A stretch of 64,000 nucleotides of DNA from Fasciola hepatica (lineage: Eukaryota > Platyhelminthes > Trematoda > Plagiorchiida > Fasciolidae), in assembly GCA_948099385.1 (NCBI GenBank), contig CANUEZ040000028.1, positions 3,534,001-3,598,000 of the forward strand, given 5' to 3'. This document shows, one piece after another, positions 8,888-20,095 of this stretch (position 1 is the first letter of the stretch; every line of letters starts with the position of its first letter). The notes beneath the pieces are model-generated. The model saw nothing but the letters and a program-made list of their open reading frames with translations. It ran no database searches and was not told the DNA's origin. The position numbers and the translations under genes were made by a program.

Positions 8888-11775
8888 CTATTGACTCGGC
8901 TGGATGTCGGTGCTCCGCCAATAAACCTTCAGGGTCTGGTCCAATTTCCTCTTGAATAGTGTCTCGGTTTCCTCTTCCACCACTTCGGTCGGTAGAGCGT
9001 TCCAGAGATTGGTCACCCTCCTTGACAATCGATAGATGGCCGGTAAGCCGGTGGAATGCACCTTACGAGGCGTCAGAGTGTGTCCTCTGGTACGATCATT
9101 ATTCCTGAGCGGGAATTCCGCCTGTAGTTCCTGGCCCAACTCACCGCGGATTATGCGCCTGGCATAGATGAGGTCGCCTCGAAGCCGTCGATAGGCAATG
9201 GGAAACAACTCGGTGACTTTTAGGCGTTCCTCATAGCTGAACACACGCAGTCCGGCCACGAGGCGTGTGGCAGCACGTTGCACCCGTTCCAGTTTGGCTA
9301 CTTCCGCCGCCGTGCACGGGTAGACAGCCGGACCGCCATATTCCAAACGAAGACGTACATGTGAGACATAAAGCAGTCGGAAAGTGTCCCGGGGTAGAGG
9401 CCCAAATGAACGGCGGATGGGACCAAGTATCTTCCACGCTCAGGCGCACGCTCTCTCAGTGTGTGCTCTTGTCTTCAGATTGTTGGTGACAACAACTCCG
9501 AGGTCCTTTTCCTCCTGCGTGTGACCGAGTACGACACTCCCAAAGCAGTAGCCGGAAGTATCGTTGGGGCCACCAATCCTCATGCTCGCGCACTTGTCCA
9601 CGTTTATCGGTAGACCCCAGGTGGTCGACCAATTGACGAGGGCCTGCAGATCCTCCTGTAGTATCTCGCGATCCTCTGCCGATCGAATGGTGCGCCAGAT
9701 CTTGAGATCATCGGCGTAGATAAGGCATTGGGATCGAATGGTCTGTGGTAGGTCGTTTACAAACACTAGAAACAACAGGGGTCCTAGCACGGAGCCTTGC
9801 GGCACGCCACTGCCAACTGGATACTACGCGGACTGGGACTGTGCAACTCTCACGGAAAATGTTCTCCCGACCAAGAAATCCTCAATCCAATGAAGCATGG
9901 GCCGTGAGATGCCGATGGCCCAGAGTTTCAGCAACAGCCCCTTGTGAGGAACTTTGTCAAACGCCTTACTCAAGTCCATGAAGATGACGTCCGTGACATA
10001 TCCCTCGGCCTTGGAGTTCGACCAACTTTCACGGGCGGTCAACAGGTTTGACAGACATGATCTGTTCCGCCGAAAACCGTGCTGCTCTGCGCATAGCAGT
10101 TGACAGCGCTCCAGATGTTCACGTACACGAACAGCCACCAGCCTTTCCATGACCTTTCCAGCTACGGAAGTGAGGCTAACTGGGCGGTAGTTGGCCGAGG
10201 TGAATTTTGTCCCACCCTTGTACAGCGGAACAACGACTGCTTTTTTCCACTCCTAAGGTAGACTTCCAGTGGCCAACGAAAAATTGAACAACCGCGTTAG
10301 TGGTGTAGTTAGCTGGTCCGCCAACTCCTTCAACATCAACGGATGCACGTCGTCCGGTCCCGGTGACTTATGGGTTTTTATGGATTTGAGCATCTTATTC
10401 ACTTCCGGCTCCTCAAAATCATACATAATGAACAGCGGCGAGCTATCCACCATCGAGAGTGGCGCACCTTACTCTACACAATAAACTGACAGATAATGTT
10501 TGGCTAATGTCTCAGCCTTTTCGTCATCTGTTGCAACTATTTCGTCGCTGTTCATCAGCGCCGGGATACCCACCTTCGCTCTGGTGCGGCACTTTAAGTA
10601 TGCAAACAGGCGCTTGGGTGCTCGCACCGCGTCGACCGCAAGGGCCTCCTCGAATGCCATCCGCTTTATCCGTTTTTGTTCGGTACACTGGTTACGAATC
10701 CTGCGATAGAGATCTTAACCCTCACCTTTGGATCGGAACCGCTGCCAGGCCCGATTTCGTCGTTTGAGCAGGCGTCTGAGCTCCAGATCAAACCACGGCG
10801 GTCCCTTAACCCGGGGTCTACGCCGGTTGAGGGGGCAGTAGGTATTCATAAGGTACAAGATACCGTCACGAATAAACGCCCAAGATTCGTTCACATCGTG
10901 GTGGACATCTGAATCCGTGGGAAACCAGTTGACGTCTAACGCCGCTCTCCGGACATCTTCGAATGGAGTGCGCCAAACATTACGTCCGATGTGTGGTCTA
11001 GAGGATGGACAAGAACCAGTGCGCCAGTGAATTTCTAGCACCATATGGTCACTGCTTCCAAGTGGAGGGAGATGTTCAACCTTATCGACGTCCGAGCTCC
11101 TGGGAGAAATCACCAGATCCAGAATGGAACCGTGACCGGATTGCCTCCGGGTCGATTCCTGAACATGCTGGTGTAGTGCCAGTTCTTGGACCGTTGTCAG
11201 TAATTCCCGAGAGAAAGGATCTGTCCCGGCTGCTGTCCTGCTTGATGTCCAATCAATATGCGGAGCATTGAAGTCGCCCAGGACGAGGCAGTGGCCGTTG
11301 CACGCCCATCTCCTCAATAAATTTATCATATCTGGAGGAGTGACCTCAGGTGTCCGATAGATGACTCCAACTGTCCTAAAGCCCCCGGCGGTAAGCTTGA
11401 CGCGGCAGCAGATAGCTTCACCGAGTCCTTGCGGGTCTGCGAATGCCTCTAACTGCGCGGTTGGGATGTCTGATCGTACGAACAATGCTACGCCTCCACC
11501 AGCTCTGATAGAGTTCCTACGACTCGGAATAGGGTGTAGCCAGGGAGGGACACCTCAGAGCCCAGAACATTGTTACTCAGCCACGTCTCCGTCAATGCTA
11601 TCATAGTAGGTGAGCTGGATTGCAGCAGGTGTTCCAGGTCATCCCTCTTGTTCAGCAGACCGCGGACGTTAGACAACAGGATGATGACGCTGTCTCGGCC
11701 TGCTACCACATCCGTTTGTTCAGGGTGTCCTAGCTTGGGGGGACTGACAGGGACACTAGCGCCAGCGGCCTCCAC
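8888..11775 (-). pseudogene. LINE ORF2: endonuclease and reverse transcriptase (element E)
   Basis: The product would nick DNA and copy element RNA at the nick. Endonuclease marks are ALTETWLS, GDFNAPHIDW and SSDHMVLEI. RT marks are HKSPGPDDVHPLMLK, MDLSKAFDKVPHKGLLLKL, VPQGSVLGPLLFLVFVNDL and the catalytic LIYADDLKIW near 9702-9725. The C-terminus (VQRAATRLVAGL ... LWNALPTEVV) is typical of CR1-like elements. There is one frameshift near 11530. From 11485 to 8888 everything stays in one frame but is broken by stops at 10715 (TAA), 10469 (TAA), 10253 (TAG), 9824 (TAG) and 9440 (TGA). Confidence 0.86.
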
Positions 11776-12911
11776 CGGAAGTGAGGGCGCCGTTTCTGCA
11801 CCCGAAAATCCCGAATGATCAAGTCCCTTTCTCCTTGTTCCATTTGTTCACGTCGTTCAATCAAAGCATTTCTATACTTCTCACGATCCGCAGGGTCTAG
11901 ATCTCGGTGAAGCCGCACTTGCTCGCCTTTTAGGCGGTGGGATCTTCCTAACACAGAAGTCGCGGATTCCTCAGAGTCCAGCACTACTTTCCGTGGACGG
12001 GGGCGTTCAGCGTCACTAGCTTTGCCAGTTCGGAATGCTGATTTTACCCGCAACTTTTCTGCGGTCTCCTCCTCCCCAGGGACAAAAAGTTTTGTTAGTA
12101 TACTCCGGAGACTCGCAATACCGTGGTCCAGACGTGCCTGTGCCGTGGTCTTCTTTGTCTCAGGCAAGTTCACTATTACGAAACACTGTTTCCTCGACGG
12201 TGGCGTTCTTCGTGGACGATCCGCAGTTGTTATCCAGGCCGGTCTACTTTCATCCGCGGTGGTGCTCTGTTGGCTGGGTTTTGTTCCTATAATACCGTCT
12301 TGTGCTTGCGTGGCCACATCAGTGCCAACTGGGTCCGCATTGTGGCAGGCAGACTTAGGTAGCTTCTGGCGTTGGCGGCGCTTTGTTCCGGTTGGCTCAG
12401 TGACCGATGTTGAAGCCACCTCTGCATACGTAGCACAGCCGGGAATAGATACCTCGGCGGAATTTTCCCCTTCTGACGGCAATGATGACGGTGAGAATGA
12501 TGTTGGCGAAGAAAAAGACGATGACGACGCCGCTGATTCTGCTGCTATTGATGGCGATGAACTGATTGACGGTGCTAATGATGATGACGACGACGAAGTT
12601 GATGCCGCTGCTGTATCTGTGACAGGAAGAGCCATTTCCGCCGACTGCTTTGCGGGCCATACAGGTGTTGATAGCTCGGTGCATTTGATGCACAGCACCT
12701 TGAACAACTTTGCACGGCATTTGTCCAGGGCTTCGTAAATGTCAATACTTATTTCAGAACACTCAAGATGGACCCAACCATCACAACCACCACACTGAAG
12801 AGATTTGTCGCGTGAGCGAACAACTTTCGAACAAACGAGGCACTTAGATGCAATATTTTTGACTCTTTTTGGAGGCACTGTGGGCAAATTATAGTCCACA
12901 GAATGACACAA
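11730..12911 (-). CDS. LINE ORF1 protein with PHD finger (element E)
   Basis: Open reading frame of 393 residues. An N-terminal PHD-type zinc finger uses C24, C27, C40, C43, H48, C51, C74 and C77 (C4HC3). A Ser-rich low-complexity stretch follows, then a basic region and a C-terminal half rich in charged residues. CR1-group ORF1 proteins often carry such fingers and are thought to bind element RNA or chromatin; the exact role here is unknown. The frame is intact although ORF2 is broken. Its end overlaps the ORF2 start by 46 bp. Confidence 0.8.
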   Translation of the reverse strand: MCHSVDYNLPTVPPKRVKNIASKCLVCSKVVRSRDKSLQCGGCDGWVHLECSEISIDIYEALDKCRAKLFKVLCIKCTELSTPVWPAKQSAEMALPVTDTAAASTSSSSSSLAPSISSSPSIAAESAASSSSFSSPTSFSPSSLPSEGENSAEVSIPGCATYAEVASTSVTEPTGTKRRQRQKLPKSACHNADPVGTDVATQAQDGIIGTKPSQQSTTADESRPAWITTADRPRRTPPSRKQCFVIVNLPETKKTTAQARLDHGIASLRSILTKLFVPGEEETAEKLRVKSAFRTGKASDAERPRPRKVVLDSEESATSVLGRSHRLKGEQVRLHRDLDPADREKYRNALIERREQMEQGERDLIIRDFRVQKRRPHFRWRPLALVSLSVPPS

Positions 12912-13247
12912 CCACAGAAAATATAATTCTACGTATCACGTCGGAAGACTTGCCGGCGTAGCGCAGTCAGTCCAGTTCCGTGGGGGTTCAGTTCAGTTCA
13001 GTTCAGTTTGCAGAGGACAGGTAATGACAACGGCCAATTGAGCGTCCAGAATTCCTTCGATGGTATGCACACCAGTTATGCACCCACCACTGCCGAGTGT
13101 ATTTCGTCGAATCCCCGCTAAAAATGAGAGGGAAACGGAAAACCTCATCGCACATCAACAGCGAGAGACATTATGCATCGTGAGCGTTCACTGAGACAGT
13201 ATGAAATGAGGGAAAAAGTCTATTAAAACATACTCCAGAAGGATCAC
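12912..13247. other. Probable 5' leader of LINE E, with short tandem repeat
   Basis: Non-coding. It lies upstream of LINE E ORF1 and ends where BEL/Pao C sequence begins at 13248. The only structure seen is a GTTCA tandem tract at 12986-13008. Confidence 0.5.
12986..13008. repeat. (GTTCA)n short tandem tract
   Basis: Four full GTTCA units and a partial fifth, directly readable. Confidence 0.9.
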
Positions 13248-13248
13248 A

Positions 13249-14208
13249 GGCATAGTCCGTCACCACTCTCCCGAACTACAGGGTCGGTGGGCGGAAGAAG
13301 CTGAACGGATAAGCCGAGGCGACAGAGAAGCCAACTTCGAAGACCTGACTGAATACTTAGACAGGCAAACGAAGATAGCTGACAGCAGATTCGGCCGACT
13401 CATCCGGGACAGCAACCGAGCAAACAAGCCCGGTACTAGCCAAGTCCAAACCCCTGTACGGGAATATCCAAAGTACCAGCCTTGGACCAACACACACGTC
13501 ATTTCACGAGATGCTACGGCGAAACCAAATTGCAGATCCTGTGGTACTAGCCATGGCCTACCAGAATGCCCCAAGTTCGGCAACGCCACAATAGACGAAC
13601 GGTGGGGAATGGCGAGGATGGCAGGAGCATGTTTCATCTGTCTCAACACCACGCACCGGGCAGCAGCCTGTAGAACAAGGAATCGATGTGGTTACGAGGG
13701 CTGCACGGGCAGACACCATCGGCTGCTGCATCAGGCGAGAATAACCATATCCGAGGCGATTGCCAAGCCCAGCGTGATTTGTTCAACTTCACAATCTGCC
13801 AGTAAACCGGTACGTTTAGGCGTAGTGGCCATGGGAGTAGTGACTCCGACTGGGATAGTCAAGGCGTTGGCTTTCGTTGATAGTGGATCCGACACCACTT
13901 TAGTGAAAGAGCGGTTTGCCGACAAACACCAACTGGCTAAAGGTGCGACGTCGTTAGCAGTGAGCACGGTGGGCGGAACACAGGTAATGACTGCCGGTAG
14001 ATTAAGGCTGCAACTCATCTCTCTAGACACTAACGAGGAAATTGAACCAACGGAGGCATTCACGTTAGCGGATCTCCCCATGCGAGCACCAAGGTCGGTG
14101 AACGCAATCTTGACTCGGTGGCCCCACCTGCAGGATGTAACCGTCGTAGACTGGGAAGATGATGAGGTGGATCTCCTCATCGGATGCGACGTGCCAGAGG
14201 CGCATTGA
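13249..14208 (+). pseudogene. BEL/Pao Gag C-terminus and protease (copy C)
   Basis: Corresponds to the last part of copy B Gag: the same CCHC-like knuckles (CRSCGTSHGLPEC; CFICLNTTHRAAAC) and the same VDSGSD protease motif near 13877-13897. The frame has no internal break but lacks the gag N-terminus. It stops at TGA 14206-14208 after DVPEAH, the same position and codon as in copy B, followed in frame by VLDQRVGDRQ. Confidence 0.86.
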
Positions 14209-17200
14209 GTGCTTGACCAAAGAGTGGGCGACCGCCAGGCACCTTATGCCGTACGCACGGCTCTGGGATGGATGTTATACGGTCCAGTAGGGGTACGCGG
14301 TTCCGTGAATTACTTATCCGCCGAAACGGACCGCATAGAGTATCATCTGCAACGGCTGTATGAAAAGGAGTTTCATGACATTGGAGACGAAAGACCGACG
14401 TTGTCTCAAGAGGATCACTTCGCTCTACAAACGGTGCGGCAAGGCTCTAGAGGCCTCAAAAAACAGTTCGAGGTTCCCCTCCCATGGCGCACACCGGTCG
14501 ACCCGTGGACTGACAACAGAAATTATGTTCTCCAACGATTACTACGACTAAAAGAACGCTTCATTCGAGACCAGAATCTGTGGGAACGATACGCGGATTT
14601 GATGAAGCGAAACGAGGACCTCGGTTACGTTGAAAAGGTGCCTGTCAACACCGACAGCAAAAGGGTATCTGGTATCTGCCTCACCATCCGGTTATCAACC
14701 CCAAAAAACCCAATAAACTGCGCGTGGTTTTCGACTGTGCGGCCAAGTTCCAGGGCAAGTCGTTAAACGATCGCCTACTACAGGGGCCTGACTGGACCAC
14801 ACCACTGATCGATGTTCTGTGCCGTTTCAGAGTGGGTAAAGTGGCTTTGTCTGCTGACATTAGGGAAATGTTCCATCAGGTGAAGATTCCGGTAGGAGAA
14901 TGAGATGCTTTGCGTTTCCTGTGGTGGGAAGGGAGCGACCGGGACAACGCAGTGGTGAATTATAGGATGACCGTCCACCCCTTCGGAGCCATATCGTCAC
15001 CATTTTGTGCAAACTACGCCCTTCGAGAATCAGCGAACAAACATGGCGATCTAGTACATCGGACGGTGGTAGAAAGCGTCAGCAGGAACTTCTACGTCGA
15101 CGACTACCTTGGGTCATTCGATGATGTGGAATCAGCTCTAGAGCAGTTCAGGGGTCTGACGAGATTGCTGGAAGAGGGCGGCTTCCATCTAACTAAATGG
15201 ATGTCGAACGCTTCAGAAGTGCTGAAGGTCATCCCGTATCACGAAAAGGCCGAAAGGGTAAGAGATTTGGACGGCTCTCCACTTCCTATCGAGCGCACTT
15301 TAGGGATACAATGGGACGCGGAAACGGACGATTTTGTTTTCGAACTGAACGTTCCCGAGCTGCCAATAACCCGTCGTGGCATACTATCTGCCGTCTCAAG
15401 TTTGTTCGACCCGCTCGGTTTCGTCTCACCATGGCTGCTACCCGGAAAGATCTTGCTGCAGCGGCTGTGCCGTAAGAAAGTTGATTGGGACCAGGCACTG
15501 GACCGAGGGGACCGGCTGGACTGGGAAGAATTTCTGAACACCTTGAAGAAATTAGGGGACATATGAATACCACGATGTTTGACCCCTGGCCATACGACAC
15601 GGACTGGAGAACTACATGCCTTTTCCGATGCATCCGAAGTCGGTTATGGAGCTGTGGTGTACGGACGATGGTGCGCAGGAGATGGACAATATACCACGAG
15701 GATCCTGTTTGCCAAAGCCCGCGTTGCCCCACTGAAGTCGGTCTCAATCCCACGCCTTGAACTCAGCGCAGCCGTGTTGGCAGTCAGGGTGGTGCAAGCT
15801 GTGAAGAGATGTTTCGATCTCTACATTTGGTCGGTGAGCTTCTGGACGGATTCAACGATAGTACTTTACTACATTAACAACGTACGGAGCCGGTTTAGTA
15901 CTTTCGTTGCTAACCGGCTCACGATTATCCACGATGAATCAGCCACGCACCAGTGGAGTCATGTCAGGTCTGGCGATAATCCGGCCGACCTGTGCTCCCG
16001 AGGTGCGAACAACTTCAGGCAACTGGACACGTGGACGAGAGGGCCAAACTTCCTGCAATTGCCCAAACAGGACTGGCCCGTGTTCGAATTAAAACCCCTT
16101 ACGGAATTGGAACTGGAGATCAAAGGCGTAGTGATAGCAACCAACGTCGTCGAAGCGTCGCCCATTTTATCGCGACTGGTCAGGTTTTCTTCCTGGATGA
16201 AGACGCTTCGTTCGCTAGTTTGGTTAACCAGGTTCAAGATAAGTTTACTAGTCATGAAAGGGCTACGGCCCTCAGGTCGGATACCGGTCGGCCCGATAGG
16301 TCCCGATGAGCTACAAGCGGCAGAGTACGATATTTTCAGAATGATACAACGCGAGGCTTTCGCCCAAGAACTCAAGAGGGCGGAAGAAGTGGGGCCGACC
16401 AATGAAGACATGCCATCTCCAAGAGGCGAGCTGAAGCGTTTAAACCCCAAACTCATCAACGGACTGCTGCGGGTGGATGGTAGGCTGACCAACGCCCACC
16501 TGAACTTCGACACAAAGTATCCTATACTGCTGCCTGCGAGACAACCCGTAGTAGAGCTAATGATTCAACACGTCCACGCCATGGAGGGACATGCCGGGGA
16601 AGGTCACGTGACGAGCGTCATCCGAAAGCGTCTTTTGTTGTGGAGAGGACGAGAGACTGTAAAACGCGTAATCCGACGGTGTGTGCAATGCAGGAGACGC
16701 AATGCCACAGCAGGAAAACAACTCATGGCCCCGCTACCAGAATGCAGGGTAACTACGGGCTGGTGGCCGTTCAGTGACACCGGGTTGGACTATTTCTGGC
16801 CTTTGTGGATCGAGTGCAGGAAAAGATTAGAAAAGCGATACGGATGTATCATGACGTGCATGAAATCACGTGAGGTACACCTAGAAGTCGCATATTCGAT
16901 GACGACCGATTCGTTTCTACGGGCCTTGCAAAGATTTATCAACCGAAGAGGCGTACCGGCCGATATATACTCAGATAATGGATCGAACTCTGTGGGCGCT
17001 CAACGGGAATTGCAGCGTTGGCACAAGAACATAAACAGGGACGAACTGCAGAATCAAACCGTGGCCTACGGCATACGATGGCATTTCAACCCCCACAGGC
17101 CAGTCACCGAGGCGGCATATGAGAACGCATGATCCGGTCCGCCAGACGGATATTGCTGTCAATCATGGAGCAGCAGCCGCCCGACGACAAGACGCTGAAC

Positions 17201-17680
17201 ACCGTCATGACTGAGGTGGAGCGAATCCTGAACAACCGCCTCCTGGTTCCAGTATTGAACGGCGACCCCACCCACCTGGCGCTCACCCCGAACGACTTAT
17301 TGACGTTAAGGTCGAACGAGGGTTTCCGAGGGCCGGTAAACCTTCGTGGGAGCTACCTCCACGGGTGGAAGCAAGCGAATTATCTGGCCAAGGTCTTCTG
17401 GAGGCGATGGCTACGGGAGTACCTACCGGTTTTGCAGACTCGACAGAAGTGGATGGCCAAAACAAGACCATTCAAAGTTGGGGACGTGGTTATGATCGCC
17501 GACGAACGCGCACATTTCAGCGCTTGGTCTTTGGGAGTAGTTACGGAAACCATCAAAAGCACTGACGAAATGATAAGAACGGTGAAGGTGAAGACAGCTA
17601 ACGGAGTGCTCATTCGTGACATACGCAGTATTAACCTACTCGAGAGCGAAGACGGAGGAGCTGATAACCCTGTGGCCTAG
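14209..17680 (+). pseudogene. BEL/Pao RT, RNase H, integrase (copy C)
   Basis: Complete in domains but broken. Order: RT (YVDD near 15087-15113), RNase H (LHAFSDASEVGYGAVVYG), HHCC zinc region, integrase core (YSDNGSNSVGA) and the C-terminal domain ending DNPVA. Lesions by comparison with B and A: a one-base loss in a G run near 14663; Arg CGA to TGA at 14901-14903; TGA at 15564-15566 after KLGDI (shared with B); a one-base loss in a C run at 17090-17094; and Trp TGG to TGA at 17120-17122, in the motif that is GGIWER in A. Confidence 0.88.
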
Positions 17681-18383
17681 TAAACCTTTTTCACACCAGT
17701 AGTCGAGGTGGATAAAGAAACACCATATATACCACACAATCTCCGTCAAACACGTTAAGGTGCTCGCGGTCCCTTCGTTGACATTACAGAAGGTTCTTTC
17801 CGATATGTGGTGATGAGTGCGATTCCATTATACATCCCGATACATACACACATGCACGACGCACTCTACATCCCGTAAACCCATCATACATGTGACAGTG
17901 TTCTTTGTTCGCCTTTTGTTGACGCTACCGAATGCCCCTTGCACATGTGGAAGTAGTGGAGCTCAGGTCACACATGCATGCTACATTTACTCGTTTTCTT
18001 GCCACGCGGTCTTTTGTTGACATTGCAGAAAGTCATCCTTTGATGTGTAGTCATACCTGTGATTTCATTGTAACCCCGGCACACACACACGCACACACAC
18101 ACACACACACACTCAAGCGCGTACATCCAGGACCGGACGGCCCCTTACGAGGACAACGTCTATGTGACCATTCACGCCCGCCATCGGTCATTTGGTCTTG
18201 TGGAAGATGTAGACTAGCCTCACGTCTATGTAGCCAATGGGTTAGGTGCGACCAGTAGTAGAACGTCGACGACGAGCATTAGACGCGCGCACTGACAGCA
18301 GGGCCTAGGCAGGTAGGAAGAATCAGTACCTTTATACCGAACCTTTGACTCTGCTAAGGATCCAGGAGGATTTTGGTGGGCGG
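17681..18383 (+). other. 3' untranslated region of BEL/Pao C
   Basis: Nearly identical to 1338-2048 of copy A, with a shorter (CA)n tract at 18080-18112 and the same purine-rich run before the LTR. Confidence 0.8.
18080..18112 (+). repeat. (CA)n microsatellite inside BEL/Pao C
   Basis: About 16 CA units with one CG interruption; shorter than the matching tract in copy A. Confidence 0.93.
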
Positions 18384-18762
18384 TGTAACAGCCGGTCGTG
18401 GAAAATCCCCCTTTTTCCCTCGCGATTCAGTGTTTTTTCCCAACATCACCCATTTCCATACACTATTGACTTGTCTTTACGAACCGGTTGTTTTTCTGGA
18501 CCAATTGTTGTTTGTTCGCGCCCAGAGCGCTATTTTGGCACATCCTTGTTCAGGACCTGCGTGACGCACGTGCTGTCTGCTCACACGCTGCTATTCGGTT
18601 TCTCGTTGTTGAGACTTTGTGATCGTATTATTGAGGTTTGTATATTGTTTATGTCATTGTTTATTTTAATAATCTAGTATCGTAGAATTATCACGGATAA
18701 TCGCCTTCTGATTTCGGGAGCCGTTGCGAATTTGGCTACGCATTGCTCAAACGTTCGTAACA
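18384..18762 (+). repeat. 379-bp 3' LTR of BEL/Pao C
   Basis: Same ends and exact length as the LTRs of A and B. Seven substitutions against either were counted by eye, so C belongs to a slightly different subgroup or is older than A and B. Confidence 0.92.
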
Positions 18763-20095
18763 CAGCGTGTGAGAGCTGGCCACCATCATAGGCTTTCGTT
18801 AGACTATCCATGACGGTAAGCATATTGGTGATGCATGATCTGCCAGGAAGAAACCCATGTTGGGACGGAGAGAGGATCTTATTTCTATGAAGATGGGAAA
18901 GAATCTCACTCTTAAGAATTCCCCCAAAAATTTTGCTGGGGAAGCTAGTGAGGCTTATGGGTCTGTAACTAGAAGCAAGGTGTCTACTACCCTTCTTATA
19001 GATGGGTGCGATGACTGCTTTTTTCCAGCTGCTGGGGAAAACCCCATCATCAACACATCGCTGAAAAAGCGAGGCATAAGGAGCAGCTGATGTATCCGCG
19101 GCTTCCTTGAAAATATGGGGGCGGATTAGGTCAGGACCCGTAGAGCAATATTGGTTGCGCCGTCGGAAACCTTGAGCGACTGCACCAATGGGAATAGTGA
19201 CGCGGTTAGGAGTAGTGGTCAGAGAACGGGTGCATGGTAGGGTGGGATGATATAGGCATGGAGCTAAAAATTGTACGGAAGTCGGAGCTGAGTGCCTCGG
19301 CTACTTGGCTAAGGGAAGTGATTGGAACTCCGGCACTATCTTTGAGAGCTAATGGCGTCGGAGCTGCACCCCTAAGACGGCGCATGTACTGAAAGAAAAA
19401 TGCCTTATTGGTCCGTGCTCGATCAAGTACAGATCGTTGGACTGCATTCTGATAGGACCCAATCTTGTCTTTGCATATGTTCCGTATGATCCTGAAGTCT
19501 TCTGCATCACGGGCAAGGTCTGTGGCTTTATATCTAGCAAAGAGGCGTGCGCTTTCGTCTAGAATGCGCCTAATGGGACGAGGGAGGGGTCGCTTAGCGG
19601 TCTGTGGACGACGAATTCTGAGGACAAAATGCCTATCAGCTAGGGAGATCAACTCTCTAAGATCCTCTGCCATTTCATCCGCAGAGTTACATGGGTTAGT
19701 TGAATTTAGCTGGGAGCGAAAAAATGCACAGACTTGGCCAAAATTGGTCCTTTTGTAGGATCTCAAAATTTTAGTTTCTGAGGGAAGAGGTGGCCATTTC
19801 ACGATATAATCGAATCCAGTGAGAATGTGATCACTTTTGCCGACGGGCGGCAAGTAATGCACCACATCTGTTAGGATCAGATCATTGGTGATGACCAGGT
19901 CTAGTAGGGACGGGGCATGTCTTGTACGATATCTAGTCGGATCCCTTACGTTCTGCACCCGTGAGCTTTTCAGTACGAGATCAAGGAAGGATTTACGAAA
20001 GGTGATATCAAAGACATCAGCTCTTTGCCAGTTTGTATTGGAAGAGTTGAAGTCACCAGCGACTAACAGATGGGTGAAGTCTGAAACGAACTGTA
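18763..20095 (-). pseudogene. CR1-like LINE D: endonuclease and RT fragment
   Basis: On the minus strand the endonuclease core (HLLVAGDFNSSNTNWQ, then SLLDLVITND, then VGKSDHILTG) is followed by the linker and the RT N-terminus (VIAPIYKKGSRHLASSYRPI, QHGFLPGRSCITNM). It is cut at 18763 by the LTR of BEL/Pao C, so the catalytic Asp box of RT is absent here. The stretch 19958-19206 has no stop; RT continues in another frame, so at least one indel exists. The endonuclease N-terminus is lost near 20095. Confidence 0.82.

Larger units (their letters stand above)
8888..12911 (-). mobile_element. CR1-like LINE E
   Basis: Two-ORF non-LTR retrotransposon on the minus strand: ORF1 (12911-11730) with a PHD finger, ORF2 (11775-8888) with endonuclease and reverse transcriptase, overlapping by 46 bp. 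This layout fits the CR1 group. The 3' untranslated part runs left of 8888 toward 8.5 kb; I could not define its end. ORF1 is open, but ORF2 carries one frameshift and five stops. Confidence 0.85.
13248..18762 (+). mobile_element. BEL/Pao retrotransposon copy C, 5'-truncated
   Basis: Same family as A and B. It starts abruptly in gag at 13248 (its match with copy B ends there) and runs through protease, RT, RNase H, integrase and 3' untranslated region to a 379-bp LTR. The LTR's last base is followed immediately by LINE D reverse transcriptase, suggesting C inserted into D. The 5' LTR and gag N-terminus are missing. It shares two in-frame TGAs with copy B and adds two more plus two frameshifts. 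Confidence 0.9.

Noticed and set aside
12022..12738. Plus-strand 238-codon acidic reading frame
   Set aside because: Antisense of the Ser-rich region of LINE E ORF1; the Asp-rich run is the complement of Ser codons.
765..17122. Flatworm mitochondrial code (TGA = Trp) as explanation for BEL/Pao stops
   Set aside because: The elements sit in nuclear repeat DNA; two of the TGAs replace Arg codons, and neighbouring elements use TGA as an ordinary stop.
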